Assembly: GCA_037447655.1 (NCBI GenBank)
Contig: JBBHKE010000932.1
Coordinates: 221,479 to 285,478, forward strand
Reading direction: 5' to 3'
Source: Zygnema cylindricum
Taxonomy: Eukaryota > Streptophyta > Zygnematophyceae > Zygnematales > Zygnemataceae
DNA length: 64,000 bases
Notes under the pieces: model-generated
The model's input: the letters and a program-made list of their open reading frames with translations, nothing else
What the model was told of the DNA's origin: nothing
The model's database searches: none
Made by a program: the position numbers and the translations under genes
In this document: positions 1 to 11,923 of the stretch, in pieces
How the letters are laid out: each line of letters starts with the position of its first letter
Position numbering within the stretch: the stretch's first letter is position 1

Positions 1-167
1 TTTTTTGTCTATCTTGTTCTTTATGTTACGTCGATGTAGAAACGGGATTTTATTTTCTAAATTTGTCAAAGGATGCTGGGATGAAGTTGAGTATACTGAT
101 GATTATGTCTTTTGTGTTTGAGAGAGGTTATGTGACTTTTTTTATTTTTTTCATTCGTTTTTCTTTT

Positions 168-670
168 GAGTAACGTCATTTTGAAATACTCCAGAAGTCG
201 GCGAGTGGATCCGTTTATGGAACAATTTTTTTTTTTGCTCTAAGTCATGAAGTAACTCTATCAGATTCTGAGGATTGGGAGTTGTTGGGAGAAGTGACAC
301 TCAGAAATCGGGTGGATTAAATTAGGTGGATTGGTCTAGACTATTAATGGGTCGATCAACTACCCTGGTTTTAGTATTAGTGTAAGTACAGTTACGGGTG
401 GGATTGGAAGAAGTTCTGGTGTTTTTTTTTTTTGCATTTTTTACACTGCTGAGTAATGTTTTTTTGAATCCCTCCAGAAGATGTCGAGTGGCATTATTTT
501 GTGTATGTTTCCGTTGAAGAAATAGTAACTGGAACGTTTTTTTTGTTTTGTTTTGCTCTAAGACAGACGCTGGGGCTGGGAAATTGTTGGGGGAAGTTCC
601 ATCCTGAAATAGTGTGGATTATGCTGGGTGAATTAGTCTAGACTTCCAATGGGTCGATCAACTAACCTGG
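168..670. repeat. Diverged tandem duplication of about 200-220 bp
   Basis: Two related blocks, about 168-368 and 451-670, share the same order of landmarks: GAGTAA start, CTCCAGAAG, a poly-T run followed by TTTGCTCTAAG, TTGTTGGG, GTGGATTA, and an end with TCTAGACT, AATGGGTCGATCAACTA and CCTGG. They differ at many positions and in poly-T length, so the duplication is old. It lies in what is probably an intron upstream of the first visible GST exon. Nothing else was recognised in 1-814. Confidence 0.7.
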
Positions 671-814
671 ATAAAATGTTATCCACACACTTTCTGAGAA
701 TGGATTACACACTCTCAGTTGGACTGGAAACTAATTACTCCTATGTAAAAAAATTGTCCGCTTGTTTTCAATTAAGAACTTCTAATCTGATGTAATATTC
801 TGGCCCTTTTTCAG

Positions 815-3750
815 GGACTTGATGACATTGAGCGTGTGGACATCAACCTGTCAAATAAGCCTGACTGGTTTTCAGCTAAAGTTTATCCTCCTGGCAAGGT
901 ATGTGTGTTGACACTTCTTTATTAAAGTAAATGTTTAAAAGTGATGAATAGTTTGGCGTCATCTGCATAAGTCTGTTAACAGCTTGTACCCTTTTTAACG
1001 GCAATAGTGGATTGCAAAATGACTTCAGTGAAGGTAGGAAAAGTTTTTTAATGTCAATAATTACACCCTTTATTGGTTGTCTCGATTCATTTTCTGTGTG
1101 AGGATGGTTCACATTGTTTTATGGCTAAAAAAATTTAGGAGTGTGTTCACAATAGTATATGTTTAACCGTTGCCTCGCAACAATGCTTCAAATTAGTTGG
1201 TGATAATTGGTGATAATAATTGAATGGAAATTGATGAAAACTTATGTTGGCTGGATCCTAACCGAGAGGGCCCCGGGGAACTCCGGTGTTGTTATGCATA
1301 GAAAGTATTTTCTTCAAACTCATACAAAGAAAAGTGAATGTATCTAATTCTCAGTCACATTATTCTTTGGTATAGACTTATGATATACTATTTTGGAGTT
1401 TCACAAGAGTGTGAATTTTGAGTTTAGGCCACACTGTCGATGGTGGGCTACCGTGGGGCTACTTTTACCAATTACCGACAATTTTGAATCGGTGAAGTCC
1501 ATGTGTCCACATGCAGGTCCCTGCCTTGGAGCATGGGGGAAAAGTGATCGGAGAGAGTATGGACTTGCTGACATATTTGGATGAGAATTTCAGTGGACCG
1601 AAGCTTCTCCCTGAGGTGGGATGGATTGTGGTTTTTTTAGGAGCAAAGATGCCGTAGGAGTTTGACCTGATACAATGAATCCAGTTGCAGAATTTCTCGG
1701 GTTTAAACTGCAAATGTGATGAAATAAGTGCAAATCAAAATATCCACGTAAGCAATGTTTGCATAGCCTGGTCTAGAACTTTGAGGGTCGTTGATTTCGT
1801 CGTCAAAAAGTTGGTAGAGGTTCATTTTGTGATTTATTTTAAAAGTTCATGCTCAGAGCTTAATTCACCCTCTGCCGTCTTTTAGTGTTTCCATAAGTGT
1901 TTGTTTTGTCAGTGAACTCTCAATCCGGCCTTTTGCTTGTGTACAGGATGAAGGGAAGAAATTGTTTGCCAAGGAACTTTACGGCTTTGTGGATGAATTG
2001 ATAAAGACAGGCTTTATGAGTCTCAGCAATGAAGATTTATCATCAACAGACATTGAGACACAATTGGGTGAGTTTATTTACTTGGTGAAGGTTTTATTAT
2101 TTCAATGTTCACTGGTGCTGTCTGCTGGTCCTTTGTTTATCTGTTAGATAGTCTTTCCAATTAAAACCATCAATGATTTGGATGCCCACTGCTTCCATTC
2201 AAGTGCAACCATAGTAAAACCATTGCAAACTGATGTGAAGTAAAGCATTATACCAGAACTTCAACTTGTTATAGCATACCAATTATGTAACAATCTGCCA
2301 CAACATCGGAAGCAACGCAGACATATTTTTCTGGTTAGTGTTGTTAAATTATTACACCTGTTAGGCACCCTTTTGATGGGTATTTGGAAACGTTGATGCT
2401 ACTTTTGTCAATGCCATTATTCTGTTTTCTCCTTGTTTGTTTTTTCTCTATTTTAATCAAAAGCTTGTTGTGGGTTGTTATGGGTCTGTCTAACAGGTCC
2501 TCTGTTAGAGCGACTGGATAAAGCACTTTCAAAGTATTCCGAAGGTCCTTTTTTTCTCGGAGAATTCAGTGCGGTAGGTTTTCACATATGTTCTCTCTGG
2601 TTTTTCGTTTCAATAGGACTGATAAAAATCTCTGGAAAAACAAAGAAAAAAAGAATGGTGCAGTATTTGGTCAGGAGACTGGTTATTTTGGATTTTTCTT
2701 CAACTGGATTTCTTTGGTTGGACTGCAGGTGGACTGTGCTTTTATTCCTTTCTTGGAGCGATTCTCTATCGCCTTTATGGATGTTCACAAATCCGCCTAT
2801 GATGTATCTCAGGGCCGTCCCAATCTCGCCCGCTGGTTGCAGGTTAGTTCACTTCTAGTGTGGGTTCACTTTTTTTTCTTACTGTGACTTTTTTTCATGC
2901 CTAAACCTGATCATCGTGTGATACTATGTAGTAAATTATCTTTATGAGTTATCTCCTTTCATTATATGACATGGCCGTGGTGTCCAAATGCAGGCCATGG
3001 ATGGAGAGAAGGCCTACGCGGATACAAAAGCTGGGAGGGAACAGACAAAAGCCCTGTATGAGAGAATGCTGGTAAGAAGGAATTGAGTTTTCTGTAGTCT
3101 CTAAAATGCTGTTAAATAAAATGCTGTCTCTAAAATATTTCGATCTACACTAAAATGCTGTTTTTTTTGGTTCACTGCTCAGACGTTAACCTTGACCTTA
3201 GTGGTTTGAAACGTGCAAAATGAGATTGTTTGTTTCTTTTGTCTTTTTATTGGTTGTCTTGCAAACTTAATTGTTCTGGTTTGTTTCCATTTTAATGTTT
3301 CCGATTCTCCCTTTTGTTTTGTTTCTTTTTACTGTGTCAGTTTTGCCCTTTCGTTTTTTTTTCCTTTGTAATGTTTTCAGTTAAGTTTTGTATTGAGTTT
3401 TCTGATGCTCCCTTTTCCTTTGTTTCCTTTTTCCTAATTCCGATTCTCCCTTTTATTTTTGTTTCCTTTTTTTTGTTCTGATTTCCTCTTTTTTCTTGTT
3501 TCTTTTATTTTGTTTCCGTTTTACTGTTCTGTTTCTGATTCTCCCTTGTTTTCTTTCCTTTTTAATAATTTTGGTTCTCCGTTTTGTTTTATTTCCATTT
3601 TACATGTTTTCTATTCTCCACCTTTTCTAATGTTTCCAATTCTCCTTTTTGTTTTTTTTTTTTTTTTTGGTTCCCTGTTTCGTTTTGTTTCCTTTTTCTG
3701 GTTTTCATTTTTTTGTTTTTCTTTGTTTCCTTTTTATTTTTTTTGTTTTT

Positions 3751-3781
<31 letters not shown>

Positions 3782-3822
3782 GTTTTTTTTTTTTTTTTCC
3801 TTTTTTCTTTTTTTTTTCTTTT

Positions 3823-3855
<33 letters not shown>

Positions 3856-4236
3856 CTTTTTTCTGTTTCTGTTTCTCCCTTTTCTTTTGTTTTTTTTTTT
3901 AGTTTTTGGTTCTTCCTTGTGTTTTGTTTCCCTTAAGTTTGCTTTTCTCTGCCTTGTTTTGTTTTCTCTCTTTTTTGTCTTTTTGTTTTGTTACCTTTTT
4001 GATGTTTTTAGTTCTCCGTTTTGTTCTTCTCCCGTTTTATGTATTCGGTCACCCATCTTGTCTTGTTTCCTTTTTAATGGTTCGTTTAATTTAGTTTTCT
4101 TTTTACTAATACCTTTATTTTTGTTCCCTTTTTTATAATCCCTTTATTTTTTTGTATCCTTTTTTTTTTGTAGGCATCGGGATACTTCAAAAAGATTTTC
4201 GGTGCCAACAAATCAGCTGTCACAGCAGCTACTTGA
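815..4236 (+). CDS. GSTL: Lambda-class glutathione S-transferase (IN2-1-like), 5'-partial
   Basis: Seven exons join in one frame with GT-AG borders: 815-898, 1517-1615, 1947-2067, 2497-2573, 2729-2842, 2994-3071 and 4174-4236 (TGA). They give 211 residues. The first exons encode DLDD-like text leading to SAKVYPPGK, VPALEHGGKVIGES and LLTYLDENFSGPKLLPE, which is the end of a thioredoxin-fold GST N-domain with the E-S glutathione contact. The following exons are the all-helical C-domain, with PFLERF and GRPNLARWLQAMDGEKAY. Known lambda GSTs are monomeric, cytosolic or plastid enzymes with a catalytic Cys and glutathione-dependent reductase (thiol transferase) activity. That Cys would lie in an upstream exon outside the window, so activity cannot be judged here. 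The family call is firm from the VPALEHGGKVIGES block and overall order. The last intron (3072-4173) is dominated by a T/C tract. No frameshift or stop was seen. Confidence 0.9.
3230..4165 (+). repeat. Long polypyrimidine (T-rich, C-interspersed) tract in the last GST intron
   Basis: The + strand is almost entirely T with scattered C and short G or GTTT steps for about 900 bases. Nearly uninterrupted poly-T runs lie around 3749-3860. Quasi-repeats of TCTCCCTTTTGTTT, TTCCTTTT and GTTTCC recur at irregular spacing, which suggests slippage expansion of a splice-acceptor pyrimidine tract. The real acceptor (TTTTTTTTTGTAG) ends at 4173. Long Phe-rich ORFs in all three forward frames here are artefacts of composition. 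Confidence 0.85.
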
Positions 4237-4721
4237 GACAGAATGGAGATAGAGAGAGGGAGACTGAGAGAGAGGGGAGAGAAAGAGAGCATATGACATG
4301 TCAATTTTCGTGCTTTGTGTATTTGTAGTTATTGTTTATTAGATTTTTCATAAATTTTGTAGCTAATTTTTCAGTGTGTTTTCTTGTTTTGTTAATTTTG
4401 TAGTATATTTGTTTTCTAGATATATTGAGGACATGGAGATTTGGTAAGTGATAAGACCAATCAAGAGCATAGAGGAGAGAGAGAGGGAGAGGGATGTGAG
4501 ACTGGGAAAGTGTGGATTCTGAATTTGGAGTTTGTATTATGGAATTGGCATCTTATTTGAAAAATGTGTTTGATAAAAAGGTGAACAATCTGTAGTAGAA
4601 AACGCTGTATTCTAAATTGGAAACATACATGGAAAATTATTTTGGAAATGAGATTTATCTTGGTGCTCCAAAAAGTGTTTGTGATTTTGACAACAGAAAT
4701 ATTAAGTAAAGGGATCATAAG
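4237..4721. other. GST 3' flank, no gene seen
   Basis: After the GST stop codon comes a GAGAGA-rich stretch (about 4240-4290 and again at 4468-4495), then AT-rich sequence up to the LINE target site. It probably contains the GST 3' UTR. No coding signal was recognised. Confidence 0.5.
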
Positions 4722-4728
4722 CTTGTAT

Positions 4729-6151
4729 TAAAGCAAAGGGGCCAACTTTATTAAAAAGCGCGATGGTAACCCATCTAAGTCCATAGGAACAAAAGGAAGT
4801 AGCATTGCTAAAACTGAAAAACCACATAACAAGGGAATAAACAAAAGGGAAAATCAAGGCAAAACTACGAAAATACGAAAGGATGGCAGGGAAGTCGAAA
4901 AACACCCAGAAAAGCAAAATCCAATGAACAAAACATCAAATAAAAAAAATAATAAGGGAGCAAAAACCCCCAACAGAACTAAAAATTTACGGAAAGCAAC
5001 CACGGAAGTCCCCGAATCCCAGAAAAGTACGAGGAAGATTCGTAAAACGCCTTCGATCCATAACGGCAATAGACGATCGAAGTAATGTAGAAGCCAACAC
5101 CCGTTGTAGGGCCACGGGGAAACATTGACGATAAAAAGAAAAGGACTGGAACAGGAGGGCTCCTAGGTCATCGCCTCTCGAACGAGCGCCAACCACAAGT
5201 ACGGAAAAACTCGTCCAAAGCCACACCCAAACAACCAAATATCTCGACCACCATCGGAATGAAGCCATCCATAGCGTCGCGATGGGCATAATCACGATCT
5301 TTCCTTTTAGCTGCGTCACGGGCAGCCACTCCCATATGCCGAGCCGCTTGATTGACGATTGTAGTTGAGGTAGGATTCGTCAAAACAATGTCACCAAATG
5401 TACAACGCGCACCATCAAGTAATACAAGGTCGATCCGACGCGAAGGAATAATGTGAGAGACCTCGCGACGAACAGAAAATCCCCCCTCGGAAGCGATAGT
5501 AGCGATGGTGTCTCGAATCGTGTCGTGCGCATGAATCAACTCACCCCCGTGGGAGCAACGAAGCAAATGGACCTCGTCAGGCTCGAGAACGTGGCCGTAG
5601 GAGCAAACAAGTGAGCCAAGCAAAGGTGGGTGAGGGAGGCCAAGCCGAAACCTAAGGGCCGTGGTGAACTGAGCCGGGGTGAAACGAAGAGTGGATAAGA
5701 TAGGGACGACCGATAGCCAAGCTCTAGAGCCAGGTCTGTCACTAGACACAAAACGTGCACGCGAAGAATTGGAAGGAAGCGCATGAAGAAGCTCGGATTT
5801 AATAGCGGCGACAACCCGATCAGAAATGGATTCCTGAACACGCGCAACTGATGTAGTAACGAGAGTGGAAAAAATTGGCATGTCCTCGTTAGCAACCGGA
5901 TTAAGAGAATGTGATGCATCCAAAAGGGACCGCTGGAAGGCAAGCTCAACATCCGAAAAAAGGGGAACCACGGCTGCAAGAATAGGAGTGTCCCCGGCCA
6001 GAAAACGAGAGAAAATAGTGGAAGCCACAAGGCACCAACTCCCCAAATAGGCGGCTGGAGCAACACGCGCCGTCGAGAGTAAACCCAAACCGCCAGCCGA
6101 GACAGGGAGAGAGGCTTGGATGTGTGCCGCAGGCCCAGACTCGCGATCAAT
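4729..6151 (-). mobile_element. LINE copy 1, 5'-truncated, minus strand
   Basis: This is the 3' part of a non-LTR retrotransposon in reverse orientation. The minus strand shows the end of a LINE polyprotein and then an untranslated tail ending near AATAAAGTTGGCCCC. It is homologous to the 3' half of copy 2 (about 7500-8928, + strand). A 7-bp direct repeat CTTGTAT flanks it at 4722-4728 and 6152-6158, consistent with a target-site duplication and a target-primed insertion that truncated the 5' end. Removing it brings the left flank directly to the start of copy 2, so copy 1 inserted at the 5' edge of copy 2. Confidence 0.75.
5168..6150 (-). pseudogene. LINE polyprotein C-terminal part (copy 1)
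   Basis: The minus-strand frame is open from the 5' truncation point to a stop at 5168. The long ORF's own ATG at 6355 lies in antisense copy-2 sequence, so its first 65-70 residues are not LINE protein. The LINE part runs through HIQASLPVSAGGLGLLS, then ALRFRLGLPHPP, then a Cys/His segment (SLVCSYGHVLE...LLRCSHGGELIHAHD) that may bind zinc, and ends with RRIDLVLLDGARCTFGDIVLTNP followed by an Ala/Arg-rich helix. The D...DIVLTNP pattern resembles the C-terminal PD-(D/E)XK nuclease-like domain of some LINEs; this is inference. Reverse transcriptase is absent, so the copy cannot move itself. The frame is unbroken, which suggests a fairly recent insertion. Confidence 0.7.
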
Positions 6152-6158
6152 CTTGTAT

Positions 6159-8481
6159 CTTGTTGTGCGGTTCATTTGGGTCGAGTTGGTGAGCCCTCTC
6201 GAGCGGTTCGGGCCCACCAGCCATTTAATCTTACTCCTCGGTCTACTGCGACCATTGAGATTCTCCGGGCTTTTCAACCACCAGCTCCTACCCCTCAGTC
6301 CCCCTCTATTCACACCTTCGAGCCGATAAAGTGTTTTATCTTGGGTCGAGACCATTTATTAAAGCCCTTACGACTTCTCCACATCTTTCAGCAGGGGGTC
6401 CTTTGGGCACTGTTTATGAGCTATTTCGCAACGTTTTGCCTCAAAAATCTGGTGCTCGAGGTTTTCATATGTTTTTTCGAGTTTGTTCCCTTATTGGGCA
6501 CTGTCCCTTCTCGTATTTGTAATCTCCTCACGGCCTCCCGCCTCGTAGCTGTCACCAAACCCAATGGGGGAATCCGTCCTATTGTTGTGGGCGAGGTATT
6601 GTACCGATTGGTGGCTCGTGCCATCTGCATCCAGCTCCAACCTGCTTTCCATGATTATTTCTCTCCTAATCATTTCGAAGTGGCAACCCGGAGGGGTTGT
6701 GAGGCCATGGTCCACGGGATCGGGGCTTTGTTAGATACCCATCCAGATTGGTTAGTCCTCCAGGTGGATGTTTCCAATGCCTTTAATACTATGGATCACA
6801 ATGCCATTTTTTCCGAGCTTATGGCTGCACCTTCCCCGATTGTCCAGATATTTCCTTTTGTGAGAGCTTTTTATTTTCTGAGCAGTAGCCTCTCTTTCTC
6901 CACTGATGATGATTTGGTCCCACTTTCCTCCACGATTGGCACTCGTCAGGGTGATCCTCTTGGGGGGCCTTTGTTTGCCCTAGCCCATTACCGCGCCCTC
7001 CGAGCTTCCGCAGCTGCTTACCCTTCTTGCCTCTTCCCTTTAGTTGCGGATGACACACACATTATTGGTTCTTCGGACCAAGTTATACCATCCTATAACT
7101 TTTTCAAGGCTCGCTTGGCCAAACTCAATCTTTTGGTCCAACCCTCTAAGTGTGATGTTCGGTCCCCACGTCCTATTCCTCCTCCTTTCACTCCCTCTCC
7201 TTGTTTTCAGACTCCTCTTCCTTTCGAAAGCATTCATGTGTTGGGTTGCCCGCTTGGTTCCGATCCATAAATCACGACATTCATTCATTCCGCTCTTCAA
7301 ACAGATTTATCCCACGTGGACGACCTTCCTCGCCTTTCATATCCCCAAATGGCCTTTGCTCTTCTGACACGTGTTTCCCTCACCAGCCCTCCTACCTTAC
7401 TCAAACTTCCCCTCCCACCCCATCTTTTGTGTCCTCACTTTTAGCATTTGATGATCGCCTTATGGATGTCCTCCACATTTTGTTGGGCTGTGGAGGTTTT
7501 GATCGCGACTCTCGGCCTGCGGCACGCATCCAAGCCTCTCTTCCTGTCTCGGCTGGCCGTTTGGGTTTACTCTCGACGGCGCGTGTTGCTCTAGCCGCCT
7601 ATTTGGGGAGTTACTGCCATGTTATTTCCACTATTGCCTCTCATTTTTTGGCCGAGGACACTCCTATTCTTGCTGCCGTGGTTCCCCGTGTTTCGGATGG
7701 TGAGCTTGCCTTTCAGCGGTCCCTTTTGGATGCATCACATTCTCTAAATTCGGCTGGTATCGAGGACATGCCGATTTTTTCCACTCTCGTTACGACATCA
7801 ATTGCGCGTGTTCAAGAATCCATTTCTGATCGGGTTGTCGCCGCTATTAAATCACAACTTTTTCAAGCGCTTCCTTCCGATTCTTCGCGTGCACGTTTTC
7901 TGTCTTGTGGCAGACCTGGCTCTGGAGCTTGGCTATCGGTCGTCCCTATCTTATCCACTCTTCGTTTCACCCCGGCTCATTTCACTACAGCCCTTAGGTT
8001 TCGGCTTGGCCTCCCTCACCCACCTTTGCTAAACTCACTTGTTTTCTCCTGCGGCCACGTTCTTAAGCCCGATGGGGTCCATTAGCTATGTTGCTCCCAC
8101 GGGGGCGAGTTGATTCATGCGCACGACTCGATTTGAGACACCATCGCTACTATCGTTTCAGAGGGGGGATTTTTTGTTTGTCGAGAGGTCCCTCACATTC
8201 TTCCTTCGCGTCGGAATGACCTTGTATTACATGATGGTGCGCGTCGTACATTTGGTGACATTGCTTTGGCGAACTCTACCTCAACTACAGTCGCCAGCCA
8301 AGCGGCTCGGCATGTGGGAGTGCCTGCTTGTGACGCAGCTAAAAGGAGGGAGCGCGATTATGCCAATCGCGATGCTATGGATGGCTTCATTCCGATGGCG
8401 GTCGAGATATTTGGTTGTTTGGGTGTGGCTTTGGACGAGTTTTTCCGTACTTATGGTCGCCGCTCGTTTGAGAGGCGATGA
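6159..8481 (+). pseudogene. LINE reverse transcriptase polyprotein, frameshifted
   Basis: RT motifs are visible in order: VAVTKPNGGIRPIVVGEVLYR, where G-x-RPI is the usual LINE fingers motif; LQVDVSNAFNTMDH (motif A, catalytic Asp); STIGTRQGDPLGGPLFAL (motif B); and LVADDTHIIGS (motif C, ADD catalytic pair). This frame stops at 7268, where the text moves to another frame that continues to a TAG at 8083. Further stops and a frame change precede the last block, which ends GVALDEFFRTYGRRSFERR at 8481. The C-terminal region aligns residue by residue with copy 1 but carries more stops. The product would have been the reverse transcriptase that copies LINE RNA at a nicked target. It is not functional as read. 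Confidence 0.85.
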
Positions 8482-8928
8482 CTTGGGAGCCCTCCTGTTT
8501 CAGTCCTTACTTCTTTTTATCGTCAACTTTTTTCCGTGGCCCTACAACGGGTGTTGGCTTCTTTTTTACTTCGATTGTCTATTGCCGTTATAGATCAACG
8601 ACATGTTCCAGAACTTCCTCCTTGTACTTTTCCGGGATTCGGGGACTTACGTGGTTGCTTTCCGTAAAGTTTTAGTTCTGTTGGGGGTTTTTTGCTACGT
8701 GTTAGTTTTTTCATTTGATGTTTTGTTTGTTAGGTTTTGCTTTTTTTGGTGTTTTTCGACTTCCCTGCCATCCTTTCATATTTTCGTTGTTTTGCCTTGA
8801 TTTTCCCTTTTGTTTATTCCCTTGTTATGTGGTTTTTCAGTTTTAGCAATGCTACTTCTTTAAGTTCCTATGGACTCAGATGGTTTTTTATCAGGCTTTT
8901 TAATAAAGTCGACCCTTTTTTTTTAACA
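6159..8928 (+). mobile_element. LINE copy 2, plus strand, degenerate
   Basis: This is a longer but older copy of the same LINE family, in the opposite orientation to copy 1. It contains a reverse transcriptase region, the shared C-terminal region, and a 3' tail (CTTTTTAATAAAGTCGACCC near 8895-8920) matching the tail of copy 1. The 5' limit is set by the target site of copy 1. No apurinic endonuclease domain is visible, so this copy is also 5'-truncated. No clear target duplication was found. Confidence 0.75.
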
Positions 8929-8935
8929 ATATTTA

Positions 8936-9080
8936 ACTGTGTAAATTAAAGTTATTAACGCTATTTCGACAATACGTGTCTTAAAGTAAAATAGAGTTAT
9001 TAATTATATTTTAGGTTCGAGGGTCATAATTTAGGATCGCGGAATTAGCATTATTAACGCTAATAGCGATTCACGGTGTA
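8936..9080. mobile_element. MITE family 1, copy A (left end degenerate)
   Basis: The right end reads GCTAATAGCGATTCACGGTGTA (ending at 9080), the reverse complement of the family 1 terminus CACCGTGAATCGCTATTAGC followed by a TA flank. The left end near 8936 retains only TTATTAACGCTATT-like sequence. It lies directly beyond the LINE copy 2 tail. Confidence 0.55.
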
Positions 9081-10959
9081 ATGCATGGTTAATATACATG
9101 GATGTTTGTCCCTTTCTACATTCTTTATTTATTTTGTTAATGGATTAGGTTTTGTATTCAATCTTAAAAATTACTATGGATGTAGAGGACATGGTGTAAC
9201 TAAAAGGGACATGTAGTAAAGGGACATGATGTATCTTGGAGTGAATCTTGTAGATACATCGCATAACATATATGTAACTTGCATACTTGTCTGGAAAATA
9301 GTGTTGCTCCCATGGGAGACTGGAGTATTAAGAGAGATCTGCAACAAAGTACACCGCGAATAGCTAAGAGTAAACAGGTTAGCATAAGGTTAATGTCCAT
9401 TATCAACTCTAATTCGGTTGTAAACGATGTGATCGATAACGAAACATTAAAAGAAATCATATGAAACTGATTAAAACATTTAATATACTAAAGAGAGAAT
9501 ATTAAGAGAGCAAGAGAGTCAAAGGTCAACCATAAAACCTCCTGACCCAAATGCTCAGATATTTCCGAAGAAGGGCTGGGCTTCAATACATAATCAAATC
9601 TTATTTTGATTCAAGTTTGAAAATTTTAGTTTTTTATTTAATATAGTTGTTTTTTTAACATTGGACGATGTATGTTGGAGAGTATATGGTCATCTCGAAG
9701 CTAATAAAGTGCAGAGCTCCACCACCTTCTCCTCTAAAACAAAATCATGTATTAGATGAAAGAAAATGTCGTGTTTTTGTATTATATCACGTATTTGAAA
9801 AAGGAAATATAAATTGAATTAATAAAATAATAGGGAGAATAATTTGATGAGGTTAAGGAACAAAAAATCAAACGTTAATTTCTACGAATATAAATAATCA
9901 ACAGAGCGTAGCTCGGGATTAGAAATACATAATGTCAGCCTAAATGCTTCATGAAAAATTATATAAATACCTAATCGACAATTCAACCATGAATTTTTAA
10001 CAGGTACCGTTACGTTTGTTTTATTCTTATTTTGAAAGAGTAGTCAAAACTGCATTACTTCACTCAATTTCTTTGATAGCCCGATCCGCGATTTAGTTTT
10101 AAGTATGTTGAAAAAGTTTTCCGCACTAAAATTTGTAAACACAGTAACATCATTAGAACGAAACTTTTAATTAAAAAAAGTGTGCATATGAAACTAAAAC
10201 CAGTATAAAATGAGGTATTAAGTATTTAACTTGCAAAATCCAATAAAACCAATTCACATCACTGACAACGATATGGATTTACGTTAATGGAAATCCACTG
10301 CGATTTAAAATTATGGAACATTCGAAACATGGTGGATAAACAAATCTCTTTAGAAAAATCCAACAAAGAAAAGTCCACTATCCTAAACAGAATAACAACT
10401 ACCAAACGACAATTTAAAATCTTCAACTGAGCATAACATCTATAAACTTTGTTTTTCTTAGAGTTCAACCCATTTGGTTCTACTTGAGTGTAAATTTCCA
10501 AATAGTGTTGTACATCTTACTCCTCTCAAGCAATTTGCTTATTCCACATCAAATCATGATGATGGTATGAAGGGCTTCTATCAATTTTCTCAACCGTCAA
10601 AAGCTCCCAAATTTGTTTATACGATTACAAGCAATCACTTCAAACAATAACACACATTAGCCAATAAAACTCTAACTACCAGTCTACCTATCTATACACC
10701 TACCTATTTGATTATTTACCCTTTTATCTACCTACCAAACTATCTACCTATCTATCTCCCTATCTTATCCAAATAAAATCCACATTTGGTCGATATCTAA
10801 TCTACATCTAATGTAAGTCTAAATCGAAAAGAAGTGGAATCGAAATCAAATTTGAAGCGTGAATCGATTAAAAAGGACAAGACCTGATTCAATCTAACTA
10901 GAATCGAACTCCACCCACTCTTACCTAGCTCAACCCAACACATCCAAACCAATCCCAAA
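9081..10959. other. AT-rich intergenic DNA, no gene seen
   Basis: No exon-like conserved protein text was recognised on either strand. A short CTAT/CTAC tetranucleotide-rich patch lies at about 10690-10770. All ORFs here are short and of random composition. Confidence 0.5.
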
Positions 10960-11350
10960 ACGACCTAACCAAGCCCAGTCGACCCTAGGCGACCGAGCCG
11001 AGACAAACCGAGACGAGCCGAGCAATGTAGAGCCGAGTTGAACCAACACCCGGGTCGAGGGAAGTCGAGCCCACTCTTACGAAGTTAAGCCGAGCGGAAC
11101 CAAGCTGAGCTAAGTCGAACCAGAAGTCGAGCCGAGCCGAGCCAAGCCTAACTCAGCCCAACCCAACCCAACTAGTGCAGCCCAACCTAGCCTAACCGAG
11201 CTGAGCTAACCGAGTGGAGTCGAGATGAGCCGAGCCGAACCGAGCTAAACTAAGTCGGACCGAGAAGGGCGAAGCCGAGTCGACTCGTACGGAGTCAAGG
11301 CGAGCCCATCCTAACCCAACCCAGCCCATCCGATTTTAATTGAGCCGAGT
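10960..11350. repeat. Degenerate pentamer array (GAGCC / AACCC / CGAGT)
   Basis: About 390 bases are built from 5-base steps of GAGCC, GAGTC, AACCC, AAGCC and GAGCT in changing order, for example AACCGAGACGAGCCGAGC. The block is much richer in G and C than its surroundings and shows strong 5-base periodicity by eye. No telomeric 7-mer is present. It is probably a degenerate satellite or part of an unrecognised element. Confidence 0.65.
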
Positions 11351-11923
11351 TGGCTTGAGCAAAGCCCAAACCTACCTAGTTTTGTTCCAATGTTAATCCC
11401 CAAAATTTGATCATAAAGAAAAGTTATTTTATAATAATATACATATTCCATTACTTTCCATGAGATGGTGGGACAGACATTTGACGGAACTTTGTCGACT
11501 TAGAATTTATACCAAAAGCAGATTATACAACCTCGTGAATCTTTGTTTTACTTTCCTTTTTCTTTCCTTTTTATGTTTTTCAATCTACATCGCTACAGTG
11601 GCCACTGTTATCAGAGCTTCAAACACTAATTCGGTTGCTACGTTTTCTAGTTAAAAATCGTATTACAGTGTTGATAACACCGAAGGCATGACTCATGAGC
11701 ATGGAACAAAGCACCGACATTTCTATGTCTTCCACCTGGACGGATTCTTGACCGACTTCAGTTTGTTGCTTTGTCTACACTGCCTATATGCATTAGAGAA
11801 AGTTTCCATTAGAACGGAAAGTTTGTCACCGTTTATTTACGAACGATAAGCGTGCCACGTAAGATGACGCTAAGAAAAATGTTTACGACTGGCATCAGAA
11901 AAAATATTTCACACGAAAAGGCT

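Noticed and set aside
3459-4138. Three overlapping long forward ORFs rich in Phe
   Set aside because: They arise from the T/C tract inside the GST intron; all frames are open because poly-pyrimidine DNA lacks stop codons.
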